Counted from the stretch's first letter, positions 1 through 10,814 are shown. The stretch is DNA of 64,000 nt from Candidatus Thiovulum stygium (GCA_021582295.1 CP091137.1:576001-640000); one strand, 5' to 3'. Notes: a model not told the origin generated them from the letters alone. Made by a program: numbers and translations.

Positions 1-150
1 TCTCTTTGGACATATATACTTTTAACTACAGGTATGTCTGTATGGCTATTATATGGCATAATAATTAAAGACTATCCTATTATTATCTCAAATGTTGTAA
101 CGATTTCTTTTACTCTTACTATTATTAGATATAAAATAAAATTTGGATAG
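1..150 (+). CDS. SemiSWEET-family sugar transporter, C-terminal part
   Basis: This is an open frame running in from the window edge to TAG at 148-150, with only the last 49 codons visible. It reads as two hydrophobic helices with the pattern W-L-L-Y-G followed by D-Y-P and a conserved Asn (YPIIISN). That is the signature of the third helix of SemiSWEET/PQ-loop transporters, which move small sugars across the inner membrane as dimers. A short basic tail ends the protein. pyrF starts 11 bases downstream, so the two may be cotranscribed. The family call rests on a partial protein. Confidence 0.6.
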   Translation, partial: SLWTYILLTTGMSVWLLYGIIIKDYPIIISNVVTISFTLTIIRYKIKFG

Positions 151-161
151 GATTTTTTAAT

Positions 162-851
162 TTGAAACTCTCTGTTGCTCTCGATCTTGAAAAAGATATC
201 GATAATTTAAATTTAGTTAAACAATTAAAGGGATTTCCAATTTGGATTAAAATTGGATTGAGAACTTATATTAGAGATGGCAGAAATATAATCGATGAGG
301 TAAAAAATATAGATCAAAATCTAAAGATATTTTTAGACCTAAAATTATATGATATTCCTAATACAATGGGTGATGCAAGTGAATCGATAGCAGATCTAGG
401 AATAGATATGTTTAATGTTCATGCTTCGGCAGGTGAAAAAGCTATGCAAGAAGTAATAAAACGATTAAATTCTCGTAAAAATAGACCTATTGTTTTAGCT
501 GTAACAGCATTAACCTCTTTTGAAGAAAATGAATTTTATAAAATATATAATCAAAGTATTTTAGAGAAAAGTCTCGCTTTTGCTGAAATGAGTTATCGAG
601 CTGGAATCGACGGAGTTGTCTCTTCTGTTTTCGAAAGCAAAAATATTAAAGAAAAAACCTCATCAAATTTTATAACTCTAACTCCAGGAATTAGACCTTT
701 TGGCGAAAATAGAGATGACCAAAATAGAATTGGAACAATAGAAATAGCTAAAAATAATCTTGCTGATTTTATTGTTGTTGGTCGTCCTATTTATCAATCT
801 AATGATCCTCGAGGAGTTGTCGAAAAAATCTTAATTGAAATCTCAAAATAA
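162..851 (+). CDS. pyrF: Orotidine 5'-phosphate decarboxylase
   Basis: Converts OMP to UMP, the last step of de novo pyrimidine synthesis, in the cytoplasm. The 229-residue protein has the usual length. The catalytic D-x-K-x-x-D motif lies at residues 59-64 (DLKLYDIPNT), and the phosphate-binding TPGIRP segment and a late VVGRPI segment complete the TIM-barrel signature. The start is TTG, preceded by AGGA near 149; no better start lies upstream. One uptake-like octamer lies near each end of the reading frame (294 and 657). Confidence 0.96.
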   Translation: MKLSVALDLEKDIDNLNLVKQLKGFPIWIKIGLRTYIRDGRNIIDEVKNIDQNLKIFLDLKLYDIPNTMGDASESIADLGIDMFNVHASAGEKAMQEVIKRLNSRKNRPIVLAVTALTSFEENEFYKIYNQSILEKSLAFAEMSYRAGIDGVVSSVFESKNIKEKTSSNFITLTPGIRPFGENRDDQNRIGTIEIAKNNLADFIVVGRPIYQSNDPRGVVEKILIEISK

Positions 852-876
852 ATCTTATTAATGAAAGAATATTTTT

Positions 877-1179
877 ATGGTAATTCTATCAATTTTATTT
901 GAATCTATCGCTACAATTCTGCACTCTCTAATATTTTTATATATTATGATAGTTATTGGAACGATCATCGCTTCTTGGATTGGTGCAGATCCTTATAATC
1001 TAATTGTAGCAACTGCAAGAAAACTAACTCAACCTTTATATAATTTAATTAAAACTTATATACCTGCAACAGTTATAAATGGTATAGATTTTGCACCACT
1101 AGTTTTATTAATAGGTTTGCAATTTATTGATCTTTTTATCGTTGGAGTTTTAGAACATTTTGCACAGGCACTTAAATAA
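877..1179 (+). CDS. YggT family integral membrane protein
   Basis: A 100-residue protein with two hydrophobic spans (about residues 10-30 and 70-95) around a polar stretch containing R-K-L-T-Q-P-L-Y. This matches the YggT/Ycf19 family, small inner-membrane proteins of uncertain function linked to cell division or osmotic tolerance in some bacteria. It sits between pyrF and an RDD membrane protein on the same strand with gaps of about 20-25 bases, so it is probably in their operon. ATG start. Confidence 0.85.
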   Translation: MVILSILFESIATILHSLIFLYIMIVIGTIIASWIGADPYNLIVATARKLTQPLYNLIKTYIPATVINGIDFAPLVLLIGLQFIDLFIVGVLEHFAQALK

Positions 1180-1200
1180 TTAAAAAATAGGAAAATTTAA

Positions 1201-1656
1201 ATGCATGATTTCGATCTTGAAAAAAGACTCTATTACGAAGATTTAAAATTAGCTTCAACAGATAAACGAACTGTTTCGCATATCATCGACGATTTGATTT
1301 TATTAATGTTACTATTTCTTATTATTTCTGATACGATAAGTAATAGTTCAAATATAGAAAGTAAAATTTTATTTATTAACTCTTTAGTTATTAAATTTAT
1401 GATAATTAAATTTTTATATCATTTGATTTTTACAGCTCTATATGGAGCTTCAATAGGTAAAATGCTTTTAAAAATAAAAATAGTTGATCAACAAGGATTT
1501 CATACACCTTCAGTTATACAATCTGCAACTAGATCATTCGTAAGATTATTTAGTGAATCTATTTTTTATCTAGGTTTTTTATGGGCAATATTCGATCAAG
1601 ATAAACAGGGTTGGCATGACAAAATTGCAAGAACAATAGTGGTAAATGTTAAATAA
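1201..1656 (+). CDS. RDD family membrane protein
   Basis: A 151-residue protein starting right after an AGGAAAATTTAA ribosome site. It has the RDD-family layout: a short polar N-terminus, a hydrophobic span near residues 28-48, a second span near 60-80 followed by GASIGKMLLKIKI, and a final span near residues 118-130 with a polar tail (DKQGWHDKIARTIVV). The family is membrane-embedded and its role is mostly unknown, though some members are proposed ion exchangers. The last 11 bases overlap the start of lptD, suggesting translational coupling. Confidence 0.85.
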   Translation: MHDFDLEKRLYYEDLKLASTDKRTVSHIIDDLILLMLLFLIISDTISNSSNIESKILFINSLVIKFMIIKFLYHLIFTALYGASIGKMLLKIKIVDQQGFHTPSVIQSATRSFVRLFSESIFYLGFLWAIFDQDKQGWHDKIARTIVVNVK

Positions 1657-3771
1657 GTTTTTTTATCTATTAACTATATCTTCTTCAATACTTTTTGCAT
1701 TTGACAAAAAAGAAAGTGGAGAGATACATTTTTTATCAAAAGAGGTATCTTTAGAAAATAATTATATAGTTGCTCACGAAAATTCAACTGTGCTTTTTGA
1801 AGATAAATATATGAAATCTGATTCGATCGTTTATGATCAAAAAAAGAGAGAGATTGAATTTTTTGGAAATGTCTCTCTTGTAGAAAAAGGTTTATATTTT
1901 TTTATTGGAGATTATGCAAAAATTAATTTAGATGGCAATGCAACTATAAAAAATATGTTTTTATATCATAAACCAAGACACATTTGGCTCTATTCAAATG
2001 AGTCAAATGCAACAGAAGATAAATTCTCATTAAAAAATACTTTTTTATCAAGTTGTAGAAGTGAAAATCCTGATTGGGGTTTTTATATCGAAGAGGGCTT
2101 TTATGATAAACATAAACAGGTATTTGAACTATATAATATTTTATTATATGCGACTGATATACCAATTTTATATATACCATATTTAAACTTTTCAATTAAT
2201 CGTGAGCGAAAAAGTGGATTGTTAGTTCCAAAAATTGGACTTTCAGCAACTGAAGGTCTATATTTTAGTCAGCCTATATATTATGTTCCAAATTGGTGGT
2301 CAGATTATGAAATTTCTCCACAAATTAGAACAAGTCGAGGCGGAGGAGCTTATGCAAAATATCGTTTTGCTGATTCACCATATTCTAAAGGTGAAATCAG
2401 TGGAGGTCTATTTTATGAAACTGATAGTTATGCAAAAGAGTATCAACTTTCAAATATGAAACATTATGGAATCGATTTTTATTATAAAAGCGATAATGTT
2501 TTTTCAGGCATTAAAGACTCTTTTTTAATAGATATAAAATATTTAAATGATGTTTCGTATATTTCTCTTAATCAAGCTGATAAAGATGTTGCAAAAAGCA
2601 AAAGTACCTCATCAAATAATAATGAAAATGAGATAAGTAATTTAGTTGAAAGTAGAATTAATTATCAAATAAATAATAATAATCATACTTTTGGTATATA
2701 TAATAGATATGTTATAGATACAAGTCAATCTAATAATCATCAAACTCTTCAAACTTTACCTTATTTAAAATATCATTATGGATTAAACTCTTTTTCTTCT
2801 AGTTTTTTATATAGTTTAGATACTAATTATAAAAATTTTTATCGTCCAGAAGGTGCAACTGCCAATCTTTACGATTTAACTATGCCAATATCTTTACATT
2901 GGAATTTACTTGATAATTATTTGAAATTAAAAATTACTGAAAATTTCTATACATCTTATATAGATTTTTCAAATACAAATTTATATAGTGAAGATAAAAA
3001 TTTTTATTTAAGACATTATCATCAAATTGAACTTTTTACTGATCTTGGGCGAAAAAATAGTGATGGAACTTTTCATTCTATTGATTTTGGTGCTAACTTA
3101 ATTTTGTCAGATATCGAATATAAAAGTGGTTTTTATACTCCATCAACAGATAGTGAAAATTGCGAAGTTGGTAATCCGTGCGAATTTCAACGAGAAAAAA
3201 TATCGATAGCTCTTTTGAACTAAAATTTGCTCAACATTTACATAATAAAAATGGTAAAGATATTTTTTATCATAAATTTCAACAACCAGTTATAGTCGAA
3301 GATGGTCAAATCGTCAAATTAGATACTTTAGAAAATGAATTTAAACTCTTTTTTGATAATGAATTATCTTTATATAATAGTTTAAATTATTCATTTGATG
3401 ATGGCAAAATATTAAAATTATCATCAACAGTTGAATATGATGAAAAAGATTATAAATATGAGTTATCACATTTTTTAAATCATGAAAAAGATGAAAATCC
3501 TCTTGAATTTGTTTCAACTGAAGCTTCAATGAAATTAAATGGTAAATACTCTTTATTTGGTAATTATTCGTATGACATTGTAAAAGATACTACAAAAAGC
3601 TGGAGTCTCGGATATAACATGTCAAAACGATGTTGGAATTATAAACTTCAATATAAACAAGAAGATATTCCAATTTCAACAAATATTGGAGCTGAAACTC
3701 AACGAAATAGCATGTTATATTTTTTAATAGAGTTATATCCACTTGGCGGACTTGATCATGAATTTCATTAA
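1646..3771 (+). CDS. lptD: LPS-assembly protein LptD (one frameshift)
   Basis: Outer-membrane beta-barrel that inserts lipopolysaccharide into the outer leaflet. It has an N-terminal signal peptide, an OstA/LptA-like beta-jellyroll (about residues 25-150), then a long barrel rich in alternating aromatic residues. The frame opened at 1646 stops at 3221-3223, while the rest of the barrel continues in another frame to 3771. The two join cleanly if one A is added to the A6 run at 3195-3200, giving about 708 residues, normal for this group. The break is probably a sequencing error because the gene is essential in LPS-producing bacteria. It overlaps the RDD gene by 11 bases. One octamer copy lies at 2606. 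Confidence 0.88.
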
Positions 3772-3849
3772 GAGTTATAGTTTAATGAATAAAATAAATA
3801 CATGATAGAATCATATTAAAATACAAAGAACAGGAATTTAATCCAACGA

Positions 3850-4539
3850 TTGAAAAATTTAAGCATACTTGAAAACAAACTTCAATATAAATTTAGAAAC
3901 AAAAAATTATTAATAGAGGCATTAACCCATAGAAGTTTTAATAAACCGTATAATAACGAAAGATTTGAATTTGTTGGAGATTCAATTTTAAGCTATACAA
4001 TGGCTACATATCTTTTTCATAAATTTCCTAATCTAAATGAAGGTTCTTTATCAAAACTTCGTTCTTCTTTAGTTAGTCAAAGTGGTTTATATAAAATAGC
4101 TGAATATTTTGAATTAGGTGAATATCTGCTTATATCTGAAGCAGAAGAGAAAAATCTAGGACGAAAAAAAAGATCACTTTTATCAAACTGTGTTGAATCA
4201 ATAATAGCTTCAATTTATTTTGACTCAAACCAAGATATAAAAATGCCCCGAAAATTTATTATACAAACATATGAAACAGTATTTCCACATATATCACTAG
4301 AAACTTTATTTAGAGATTATAAAACGATATTACAAGAAATGACTCAATCTATATTTGGAGTTGTTCCAGAATATAAAGTTCTAGAAACATCAGGTCCAGA
4401 TCATGAAAAATTATTTACAATAGGTTTATATATAAATGAGAGACTTTATGTTACCTCATCTGGAAGATCTAAAAAAAGTGCTGAACAAAATTCAGCTGAA
4501 CTTGCAATTAGAATATTAGAAGATACAGAAACAGAATAA
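3850..4539 (+). CDS. rnc: Ribonuclease III
   Basis: Cleaves double-stranded RNA during rRNA maturation and mRNA turnover. The family signature is clear at residues 36-47 (NERFEFVGDSIL), although the usual L-E-F-L-G-D is F-E-F-V-G-D. A later acidic residue in NCVESIIASIYFD completes the metal site. A C-terminal dsRNA-binding domain (about residues 155-225) ends with the typical K-K-S-A-E-Q-N-S-A segment. Length 229 residues is normal. TTG start with AGGAA upstream, a little distant. Confidence 0.96.
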   Translation: MKNLSILENKLQYKFRNKKLLIEALTHRSFNKPYNNERFEFVGDSILSYTMATYLFHKFPNLNEGSLSKLRSSLVSQSGLYKIAEYFELGEYLLISEAEEKNLGRKKRSLLSNCVESIIASIYFDSNQDIKMPRKFIIQTYETVFPHISLETLFRDYKTILQEMTQSIFGVVPEYKVLETSGPDHEKLFTIGLYINERLYVTSSGRSKKSAEQNSAELAIRILEDTETE

Positions 4540-4674
4540 ATTAATCTCATTTAAATCTAAATTTATATTTTTTTAATCTCGAAGAACAAAATTTTAACTT
4601 CATTTAATTATTATGCTTTTAGATAAAATATCATTAAAATTGTTAATTTTTTTAGATTTTATCTAAGGGTTTTT

Positions 4675-7284
4675 ATGCATAAAAATCAATTTTTCTTTCT
4701 TACTATTTTAGTAACTCTTTTTTTAGTAGGTTGTTCCTCTGATGAAAATGATCCAATTCCAATACAAACTAAATGTCCAATTGGTCAAGGATTCGATAAA
4801 AATGGAATTTGCACCAATTGTCCAACTGATTATGAAGTTAATAGCAAAGGCTATTGTGTTGAAGAAAATAGTAGTGCTATTTCTGAAATTTTGCAAACTG
4901 TTAATATCTCTGGCAAAGCTATTGACGGTTATATTCAAGATGGAACTGTTGAACTTTTAAATAGTAATTCGATAGTTATTGCAAAGACTCAAACAGATGA
5001 AAATGGAAGTTGGAAAATATCTATAAACGATTTGAATAAATCTATAAATCTAAATAATTATGTAATAAAAGTTTCAAAGGGAACAGATAGCGAAACGGAC
5101 AATAATTCTACAGGCGAACTTTCATATAAAATTAGTTCAACTGATTTAAAACAAATTATTGTAAATCCATATTCGACATTAGCAAAATATAGCAATCAAT
5201 CAAATTCTATTGATAAAATTGCTCAAATTTTAGGTTTAAATGCAACTTTAGTTAAACAAGATTATATTGAAGCTTATTCGAAAGATAAAAATAATAGTGA
5301 GCTTTTAAAAATTGCTATTCAAGGTAATTTAATAATGGTTTCATTAGATATTTTTGCAAAAAATATTAATGATAATAATATTAGTTATTCAAAAGCATTT
5401 GAACTTATAGCTTCAGCTTTAGTAACAGAATTATTATCTAAGAATTCAATAACTCGAATTGATGAAATCTTTGAAACAGATTCGTTTTTAAATAGACTTT
5501 TTGAAAATCAAACAACGAAAAGTTTAAAACTTTTATCTAAAGATGATTTAAAAACTGTTGCAAAATCAACAAAAACTTTAAATTTAATAGTTCAAAATTT
5601 CTTGAAATTAATAGCAAACGAAAATTATTCAATAGCAAATTATCAAACTTCGATATCTGCAATTGCAACATCTATAAATAATAATTTAAAAAATAGTGAA
5701 ATGAATAATTTTATTAATGCTATTTCTGTAATGGGCTTTGAAAATATTATTAATATTGTTAAAAATATTTCTCAACAAGTAACTGATCAAAGTAATACTG
5801 AAACTAAATTTTATATTGATGTGAATTTATTAGCTAACGAATTATTTAACGATGAGGTTATTAACCAGTATTATGAAATTTTCAATTTATATAAAGATAT
5901 AAATATTTCTCTTGAGCAAATTTTAAATGGTTCTGCTGATTTAAATTTAACAGTTGAGCAAAAAAATAAGATCAAAACCCAAAAAGATAAAGCGAAAAAT
6001 TATTTTAATATAGATTCTATTGCTGATAAAGTTATTAAAGAAATTGCTAGTCCAAAAGTATCTTTATCTGTTAATTTAGAAAGTGGAGTTTTAAATTCTA
6101 ATTTTATTTTTACAGCAAAAATTTTAAATTTAAATGAAATTAATAGTGGTGTAAGTTATTCTTGGTTTATTGATAATGATCAAATATCAAACTCTAGTTA
6201 TACTTTTGCTACAAAATTTGAAAAAACTGGTTCTCATGTTGTTAAAGTTATCGTTTCTTCAAAAGGAATTAATAGTTCTGATGAGATTACTATCATTGTA
6301 AATGATTTAATAAGTAATGAGACCTCATCAAATTATGAATTAGATTTATCAAGTGATTATGTCAATAATACGATTGGTAAAAGTTTTAGATTTACTGCAA
6401 AAACAAATTTGATAAATCCTACTTTTACTTGGTTTGTTAATGACACAGTTAAAAGTATTTCAGGTAGCATTTTTGATTATAGTTTTAGCTCTGTCGGAAA
6501 TCATAAAGTTAAAGTAATTGCTACTTTTGACAACACAACTATTACAAAATCAATAATAGTTTCTGTAATTGATTTACCAGTTACAGATGTTTATAATTTA
6601 TCGATTGTTAATAATAAAGTCTTATTTACAATAAGTGGAATTGATGATTTAAATAGAACTGCAAATATTTCAAATGGAATCTTCGAAACTATAAATTATT
6701 CTGCTTTTACAGGTTCTAAATTAGAAACAGTAAAAAATAGCGATTTCGTTATGAGCTTTGAAATAGATCACTCTTTTGATCCTGGAGATGAAAAAATGAT
6801 TAATCTTGCTATAAAAATTGTTGATTCTCAAAATAGAAGTTTAGTTGCTATAATTAAAAATTTAAGGCTATTTTATAGTAATAATAAATTATATATAGAT
6901 GCTAATTCAAATATAAATACAAAATTATATGGTTATGGTAAAACAAGTAATGGGACACCTTTATCTACTGAAATTTCAAATATAGATTTTAGTAGGATAA
7001 TATCAACAACTGATAATGAAACGATTTATTTAAATCATACAAAACTTATAAATGAAATTTATAACAGTGTTTCAAATGGTTCAAAAATTGCGAATAAATT
7101 CTTTACTCAAGCTGGAACTTATAATTTGTCATTTTATATTTCTAATCTTGATAATTTTACAGGTTTTACAACCTCATCAAATACTGATATCTCTTCTGGT
7201 TTTAATGGACATTTAAAAAATAATATCGAAGATGAATTTTCTAATTCAGTATTTAAATTATCTGGAATTATTAAAGTTCAATAA
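4675..7284 (+). CDS. Large surface lipoprotein with PKD-like domains
   Basis: An 869-residue protein with a lipoprotein signal: a hydrophobic stretch ending in the lipobox L-V-G-C, with the lipidated Cys at residue 20. Next comes a short Cys-rich EGF-like segment (about residues 34-62), a carboxypeptidase-regulatory-like beta-sandwich (about 75-130), a long helical middle, and two PKD/Ig-like domains (about 460-545 and 555-640), each with S/T-W-F-V/I-D/N and a final H-x-V-K-V. A distinct beta-rich C-terminal domain follows. I infer an outer-membrane, surface-exposed protein; the exact function is not recognised. It stands alone, followed by a terminator, and carries three octamers (5851, 6322, 7171). 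Confidence 0.75.
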   Translation: MHKNQFFFLTILVTLFLVGCSSDENDPIPIQTKCPIGQGFDKNGICTNCPTDYEVNSKGYCVEENSSAISEILQTVNISGKAIDGYIQDGTVELLNSNSIVIAKTQTDENGSWKISINDLNKSINLNNYVIKVSKGTDSETDNNSTGELSYKISSTDLKQIIVNPYSTLAKYSNQSNSIDKIAQILGLNATLVKQDYIEAYSKDKNNSELLKIAIQGNLIMVSLDIFAKNINDNNISYSKAFELIASALVTELLSKNSITRIDEIFETDSFLNRLFENQTTKSLKLLSKDDLKTVAKSTKTLNLIVQNFLKLIANENYSIANYQTSISAIATSINNNLKNSEMNNFINAISVMGFENIINIVKNISQQVTDQSNTETKFYIDVNLLANELFNDEVINQYYEIFNLYKDINISLEQILNGSADLNLTVEQKNKIKTQKDKAKNYFNIDSIADKVIKEIASPKVSLSVNLESGVLNSNFIFTAKILNLNEINSGVSYSWFIDNDQISNSSYTFATKFEKTGSHVVKVIVSSKGINSSDEITIIVNDLISNETSSNYELDLSSDYVNNTIGKSFRFTAKTNLINPTFTWFVNDTVKSISGSIFDYSFSSVGNHKVKVIATFDNTTITKSIIVSVIDLPVTDVYNLSIVNNKVLFTISGIDDLNRTANISNGIFETINYSAFTGSKLETVKNSDFVMSFEIDHSFDPGDEKMINLAIKIVDSQNRSLVAIIKNLRLFYSNNKLYIDANSNINTKLYGYGKTSNGTPLSTEISNIDFSRIISTTDNETIYLNHTKLINEIYNSVSNGSKIANKFFTQAGTYNLSFYISNLDNFTGFTTSSNTDISSGFNGHLKNNIEDEFSNSVFKLSGIIKVQ

Positions 7285-7300
7285 AAACTTATTTTTGAAA

Positions 7301-7325
7301 ATTCCCGTGCCAATAACACGGGTAA
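7301..7325 (+). terminator. Hairpin terminator after the PKD lipoprotein
   Basis: A perfect six-pair stem CCCGTG (7304-7309) / CACGGG (7317-7322) with a seven-base loop, flanked by AATT and AAATTTT. It lies 20 bases after the stop of the lipoprotein gene. The same CCCGT/ACGGG core recurs in three other intergenic hairpins of the window. Confidence 0.8.
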
Positions 7326-7391
7326 ATTTTACTCTTTTCAAGTAAAATATCAATCTTTAAATTTATATCAAAGAAAGAGAATGTGCATTAT

Positions 7392-8573
7392 ATGAAAATA
7401 GCAGTTATTGGAACTGGATATGTCGGTTTATCAAATGGAATTTTATTAGCTCAAAATCACGAAGTTATCGCTTTTGATATTGCAAAATGGCGAATAGATC
7501 TTTTAAATAGTGGAAAAATTCCAATAGAAGATCGCGAAATGGAAAAATTCTTTAATGAAAGACCTCTTAGATTTAAAGCCAGTTTAGATAAAAAAGAGGT
7601 TTATTATAATGCAGATTTAATTATTATTGCAACTCCGACAGATTATGATCCTATAACAAATCAATTTGATACATCATCAGTTGATTCAACTTTATTGGAT
7701 ATTTTAGCTTTAAATAATAAGAATGCTTTTATTATTATAAAATCTACTTTACCAGTTGGTTATACAGCGAAAAAAAGAAAAGAGTTAAATAGTGATAAAA
7801 TTATATTTTCACCTGAATTTCTACGAGAAGGAAAAGCTTTAACTGATAATCTTCGACCAAGTAGAATTATAGTTGGAGATAAAAATAGTGGCGGTCAATT
7901 ATTTGCGGATTTGATGTTAGAAGGTGCAGAAATTTCAGTACCAGTTTTATTTACAGATTCAACTGAAGCTGAAGCAATTAAGTTATTTTCAAATACTTAT
8001 CTTGCAATGCGAGTAGCTTTTTTTAATGAACTTGACAGTTATGCTGAAACATATAATTTAAATACGAAATCGATTATCGATGGGGTTTCACTTGATCCGA
8101 GAATTGGTTCAGGTTATAACAATCCATCATTTGGTTATGGCGGTTATTGTCTTCCAAAAGATACTAAACAGTTAATGGCTAATTATAATAATGTGCCAAA
8201 TAATTTAATTAATGCAATAGTTGAATCAAATCGCACTCGAAAAGATTTTATTGCTGAATCTATATTAAAACAGCTAAAATTGACACAAAATAAACAAATT
8301 GTCGGAATTTATAGATTGGTTATGAAAACTGGTTCTGATAATTTTAGAGCTTCATCAATTCAAGGCATTATGAAAAGATTAAAAGCCAAAGGTGTCGAAG
8401 TAATAGTTTATGAACCAATTTTACAAGAGGCTCAATTTTTTAATTCTAAAGTTATTAAAGATTTATCAGAATTTAAAAAGCTTAGCGATCTAATAATTGC
8501 AAATAGAAAATCAGCCAATTTACAAGATGTTATAGATAAAATCTATACAAGAGATATTTTTGGCGAATCATAA
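7392..8573 (+). CDS. ugd: UDP-glucose 6-dehydrogenase family (nucleotide-sugar dehydrogenase)
   Basis: Oxidises a UDP-sugar to the uronate (typically UDP-glucose to UDP-glucuronate) with NAD+, feeding LPS, capsule or exopolysaccharide. The N-terminal Rossmann motif [10 protein letters not shown] directly follows the chosen ATG. An in-frame GTG lies nine bases upstream, but ATG at 7392 gives the canonical MKIAVIG start. The catalytic Cys is in [14 protein letters not shown] (around residue 255), and the C-terminal UDP-binding domain is present. A purine-rich stretch at 7372-7381 serves as ribosome site. It stands alone here; the polysaccharide export genes lie 35 kb away. Substrate within the family is uncertain. 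Confidence 0.88.
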   Translation: MKIAVIGTGYVGLSNGILLAQNHEVIAFDIAKWRIDLLNSGKIPIEDREMEKFFNERPLRFKASLDKKEVYYNADLIIIATPTDYDPITNQFDTSSVDSTLLDILALNNKNAFIIIKSTLPVGYTAKKRKELNSDKIIFSPEFLREGKALTDNLRPSRIIVGDKNSGGQLFADLMLEGAEISVPVLFTDSTEAEAIKLFSNTYLAMRVAFFNELDSYAETYNLNTKSIIDGVSLDPRIGSGYNNPSFGYGGYCLPKDTKQLMANYNNVPNNLINAIVESNRTRKDFIAESILKQLKLTQNKQIVGIYRLVMKTGSDNFRASSIQGIMKRLKAKGVEVIVYEPILQEAQFFNSKVIKDLSEFKKLSDLIIANRKSANLQDVIDKIYTRDIFGES

Positions 8574-8641
8574 AATTAAAAAATTAGATATATTTGTAAA
8601 ATTATCTAAAAAGTAAAAAAATCTGATGAAAGGAAATATAG

Positions 8642-10321
8642 ATGAGAATTAGCGGTGCCAGAATGGTAATAGAAGCTCTAAAAGCTGAAAATGTTTATAC
8701 AGTTTTTGGCTATCCAGGTGGAGCTATTATGAATGTTTATGACGAATTATATAAACAAAAAGATATTAAGCATATTTTAACTCGTCATGAGCAAGGTGCA
8801 ATTCATTCAGCGGAAGGTTATGCAAAAGTTAGTGGAGAAGTTGGAGTTGCAATTGTAACAAGTGGTCCAGGTTTCACAAATGCTGTAACTGGTCTAGCAA
8901 ATGCCTATATGGACTCAACTCCAATTGTTGTTATTTCTGGTCAAGTTCCACTTTCGTTAATTGGCACTGATGCTTTTCAGGAAATTGATGCTGTTGGAAT
9001 AAGTCGAGCTTGTACGAAACATAATTATTTAATAACTAAAGTTTCAGATATTGCTAGAGTTTTTAAAGAAGCTTTTTATATTGCTCGAAGTGGCAGACCT
9101 GGTCCAGTTCATATAGATATTCCAAAAGATATAACTGCACAATTAGGTGATTTTTTATATCCTGATTTTGTTGATATTCCAACTTATAGACCAATTACTC
9201 GAGGAAATCGCGAACAACTTGAAAAATTAATTAATGCAATCGAGAAATCGTCAAGACCTCTTTTATATCTTGGTGGCGGAATTGTTCAATCAAATTCATC
9301 TGGATTAATTAGACAAATTGCAAAATTAACTGGAATTCCAGCTGTTGAAACTTTAATGGCTAGAGGTGTTATGGGTTCAGAAAATCCACTTTTAATTTCA
9401 ATGGTTGGAATGCATGGAAGTTATGCAGCAAATATGGCTATGAGTGAAGCAGATTTAATTATTTCTCTTGGAGCTAGATTTGATGACCGTGTTACTGGAA
9501 AACTTTCAGAATTTGCAAAATATGCCAAAGTTGCTCATATCGATATTGATCCAAGTTCTATAAATAAACTTGTTGATGTTGATTATCCAGTAGTTGGTGA
9601 TTTGAATTTCGTTCTTTCTGAAATGGTTAATTTATTAAAAGGTTTTAACTCGAATAAATTTATTGATTGGCAAAAGACAATTAATAAAAATGATCAGCTA
9701 CATCCATTAAATTATGATAAAAGTGCTTTTATTTTAAAACCTCAAGAAATTATCGAACGAGTTGGCGAACTGTTACGAGATCGTGCAAATATTTCAACTG
9801 ATGTTGGACAACATCAAATGTGGTCGGCACAGTTTTATCCGTTTTCACGAGCAAGACAATTTAATACAAGTGGCGGTCTTGGAACAATGGGTTACGGTTT
9901 TCCGTCGGCTATCGGTGTTAAAGTTGCTGATCAAAATAGAGTTTCGATTAATTTTACAGGTGATGGTTCTATTTTAATGAATATTCAAGAGTTAATGACT
10001 GCCGTTGAATATAATATTCCAGTTATAAATATTATCTTAAATAATAATTATCTTGGAATGGTTAGACAATGGCAAACACTTTTTTATGATGATCGCATTT
10101 CTCAAACTGATCTTTCAATGCAACCTGATTTTGTAAAACTTGCTGAAAGTTTCGGTGGAATCGGTTATCGAGTTGAAACTCTTGAAGAATTTGATAAAGC
10201 TCTTTTAGATGCAATCGATAAAAATATCGTTGCTCTTATAGATGTTAAAATTGATCGTCGAGAAAATGTTATGCCAATGGTTCCAGCTGGTGGATCGCTA
10301 TTTAATATGATGTTAAAATAG
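8642..10321 (+). CDS. ilvB: Acetolactate synthase, large (catalytic) subunit
   Basis: Condenses two pyruvates, or pyruvate and 2-ketobutyrate, in the first common step of branched-chain amino acid synthesis. The ThDP-activating Glu lies in RHEQGAIHSAEGYAK (near residue 48). The ThDP/Mg motif begins at GDGSILMNIQEL (near residue 440) and ends in NNNYLGMVRQ, characteristic of acetohydroxyacid synthases. Length 559 is typical. A good AAAGGAAA site precedes ATG. ilvH follows nine bases after the stop, so the subunits are co-expressed. No leader peptide or T-box is visible in the short upstream gap. Confidence 0.96.
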   Translation: MRISGARMVIEALKAENVYTVFGYPGGAIMNVYDELYKQKDIKHILTRHEQGAIHSAEGYAKVSGEVGVAIVTSGPGFTNAVTGLANAYMDSTPIVVISGQVPLSLIGTDAFQEIDAVGISRACTKHNYLITKVSDIARVFKEAFYIARSGRPGPVHIDIPKDITAQLGDFLYPDFVDIPTYRPITRGNREQLEKLINAIEKSSRPLLYLGGGIVQSNSSGLIRQIAKLTGIPAVETLMARGVMGSENPLLISMVGMHGSYAANMAMSEADLIISLGARFDDRVTGKLSEFAKYAKVAHIDIDPSSINKLVDVDYPVVGDLNFVLSEMVNLLKGFNSNKFIDWQKTINKNDQLHPLNYDKSAFILKPQEIIERVGELLRDRANISTDVGQHQMWSAQFYPFSRARQFNTSGGLGTMGYGFPSAIGVKVADQNRVSINFTGDGSILMNIQELMTAVEYNIPVINIILNNNYLGMVRQWQTLFYDDRISQTDLSMQPDFVKLAESFGGIGYRVETLEEFDKALLDAIDKNIVALIDVKIDRRENVMPMVPAGGSLFNMMLK

Positions 10322-10329
10322 GAGAGATA

Positions 10330-10806
10330 ATGAGCAGTAAAACTAGAAGACATATTATATCTGTTACAGTAAGAAATGAGTCTAGTGTTCTTTCGCGAGT
10401 TGCTGGACTTTTTGCAGGACGAGGTTACAACATTGAATCGCTAACTGTTGCACCAATTCCAAATGAAGAATTTTCTCGAATCACGATTGAAACTATTGGA
10501 GATCAAAAAACTGTTGATCAAATTGAAAAACAGCTTAATAAATTAATTCCAGTTTTAAAAGTTGTTGAAAGAGAAGATTTTATCGAACAAGAAATTGCAA
10601 TGGCGAAATTTCCAGTTGAGACAAATTTAGCTGAACTTGATGCACTTTGTAGAGCTTTTAATGGCAAAATCTCAATAATTAGCGAAAATGGAATTATCGC
10701 AACTATTAGTGATCATCCAATTAGAGTTGGAGCTTTTATAACAGCTTCTTCAAGATTTTCTCCTATCGAGATAATTAGAAGTGGTGTTGTAGCAATGGAG
10801 CCTTAA
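10330..10806 (+). CDS. ilvH: Acetolactate synthase, small (regulatory) subunit
   Basis: A 158-residue regulatory partner of IlvB that confers valine feedback. The N-terminal ACT domain is recognisable (HIISVTVRNESSVLSRVAGL, then RGYNIESLTV). The C-terminal domain follows from about residue 80. It sits nine bases after ilvB with GGAGAGATA as ribosome site. The order ilvB-ilvH followed by an unrelated gene is seen in several Campylobacterota. Confidence 0.96.
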   Translation: MSSKTRRHIISVTVRNESSVLSRVAGLFAGRGYNIESLTVAPIPNEEFSRITIETIGDQKTVDQIEKQLNKLIPVLKVVEREDFIEQEIAMAKFPVETNLAELDALCRAFNGKISIISENGIIATISDHPIRVGAFITASSRFSPIEIIRSGVVAMEP

Positions 10807-10814
10807 TTCTAAAT

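Noticed and set aside
8574-8641. Attenuator or T-box upstream of ilvB
   Set aside because: The gap is only 68 bases with no leader peptide rich in branched-chain codons and no terminator.
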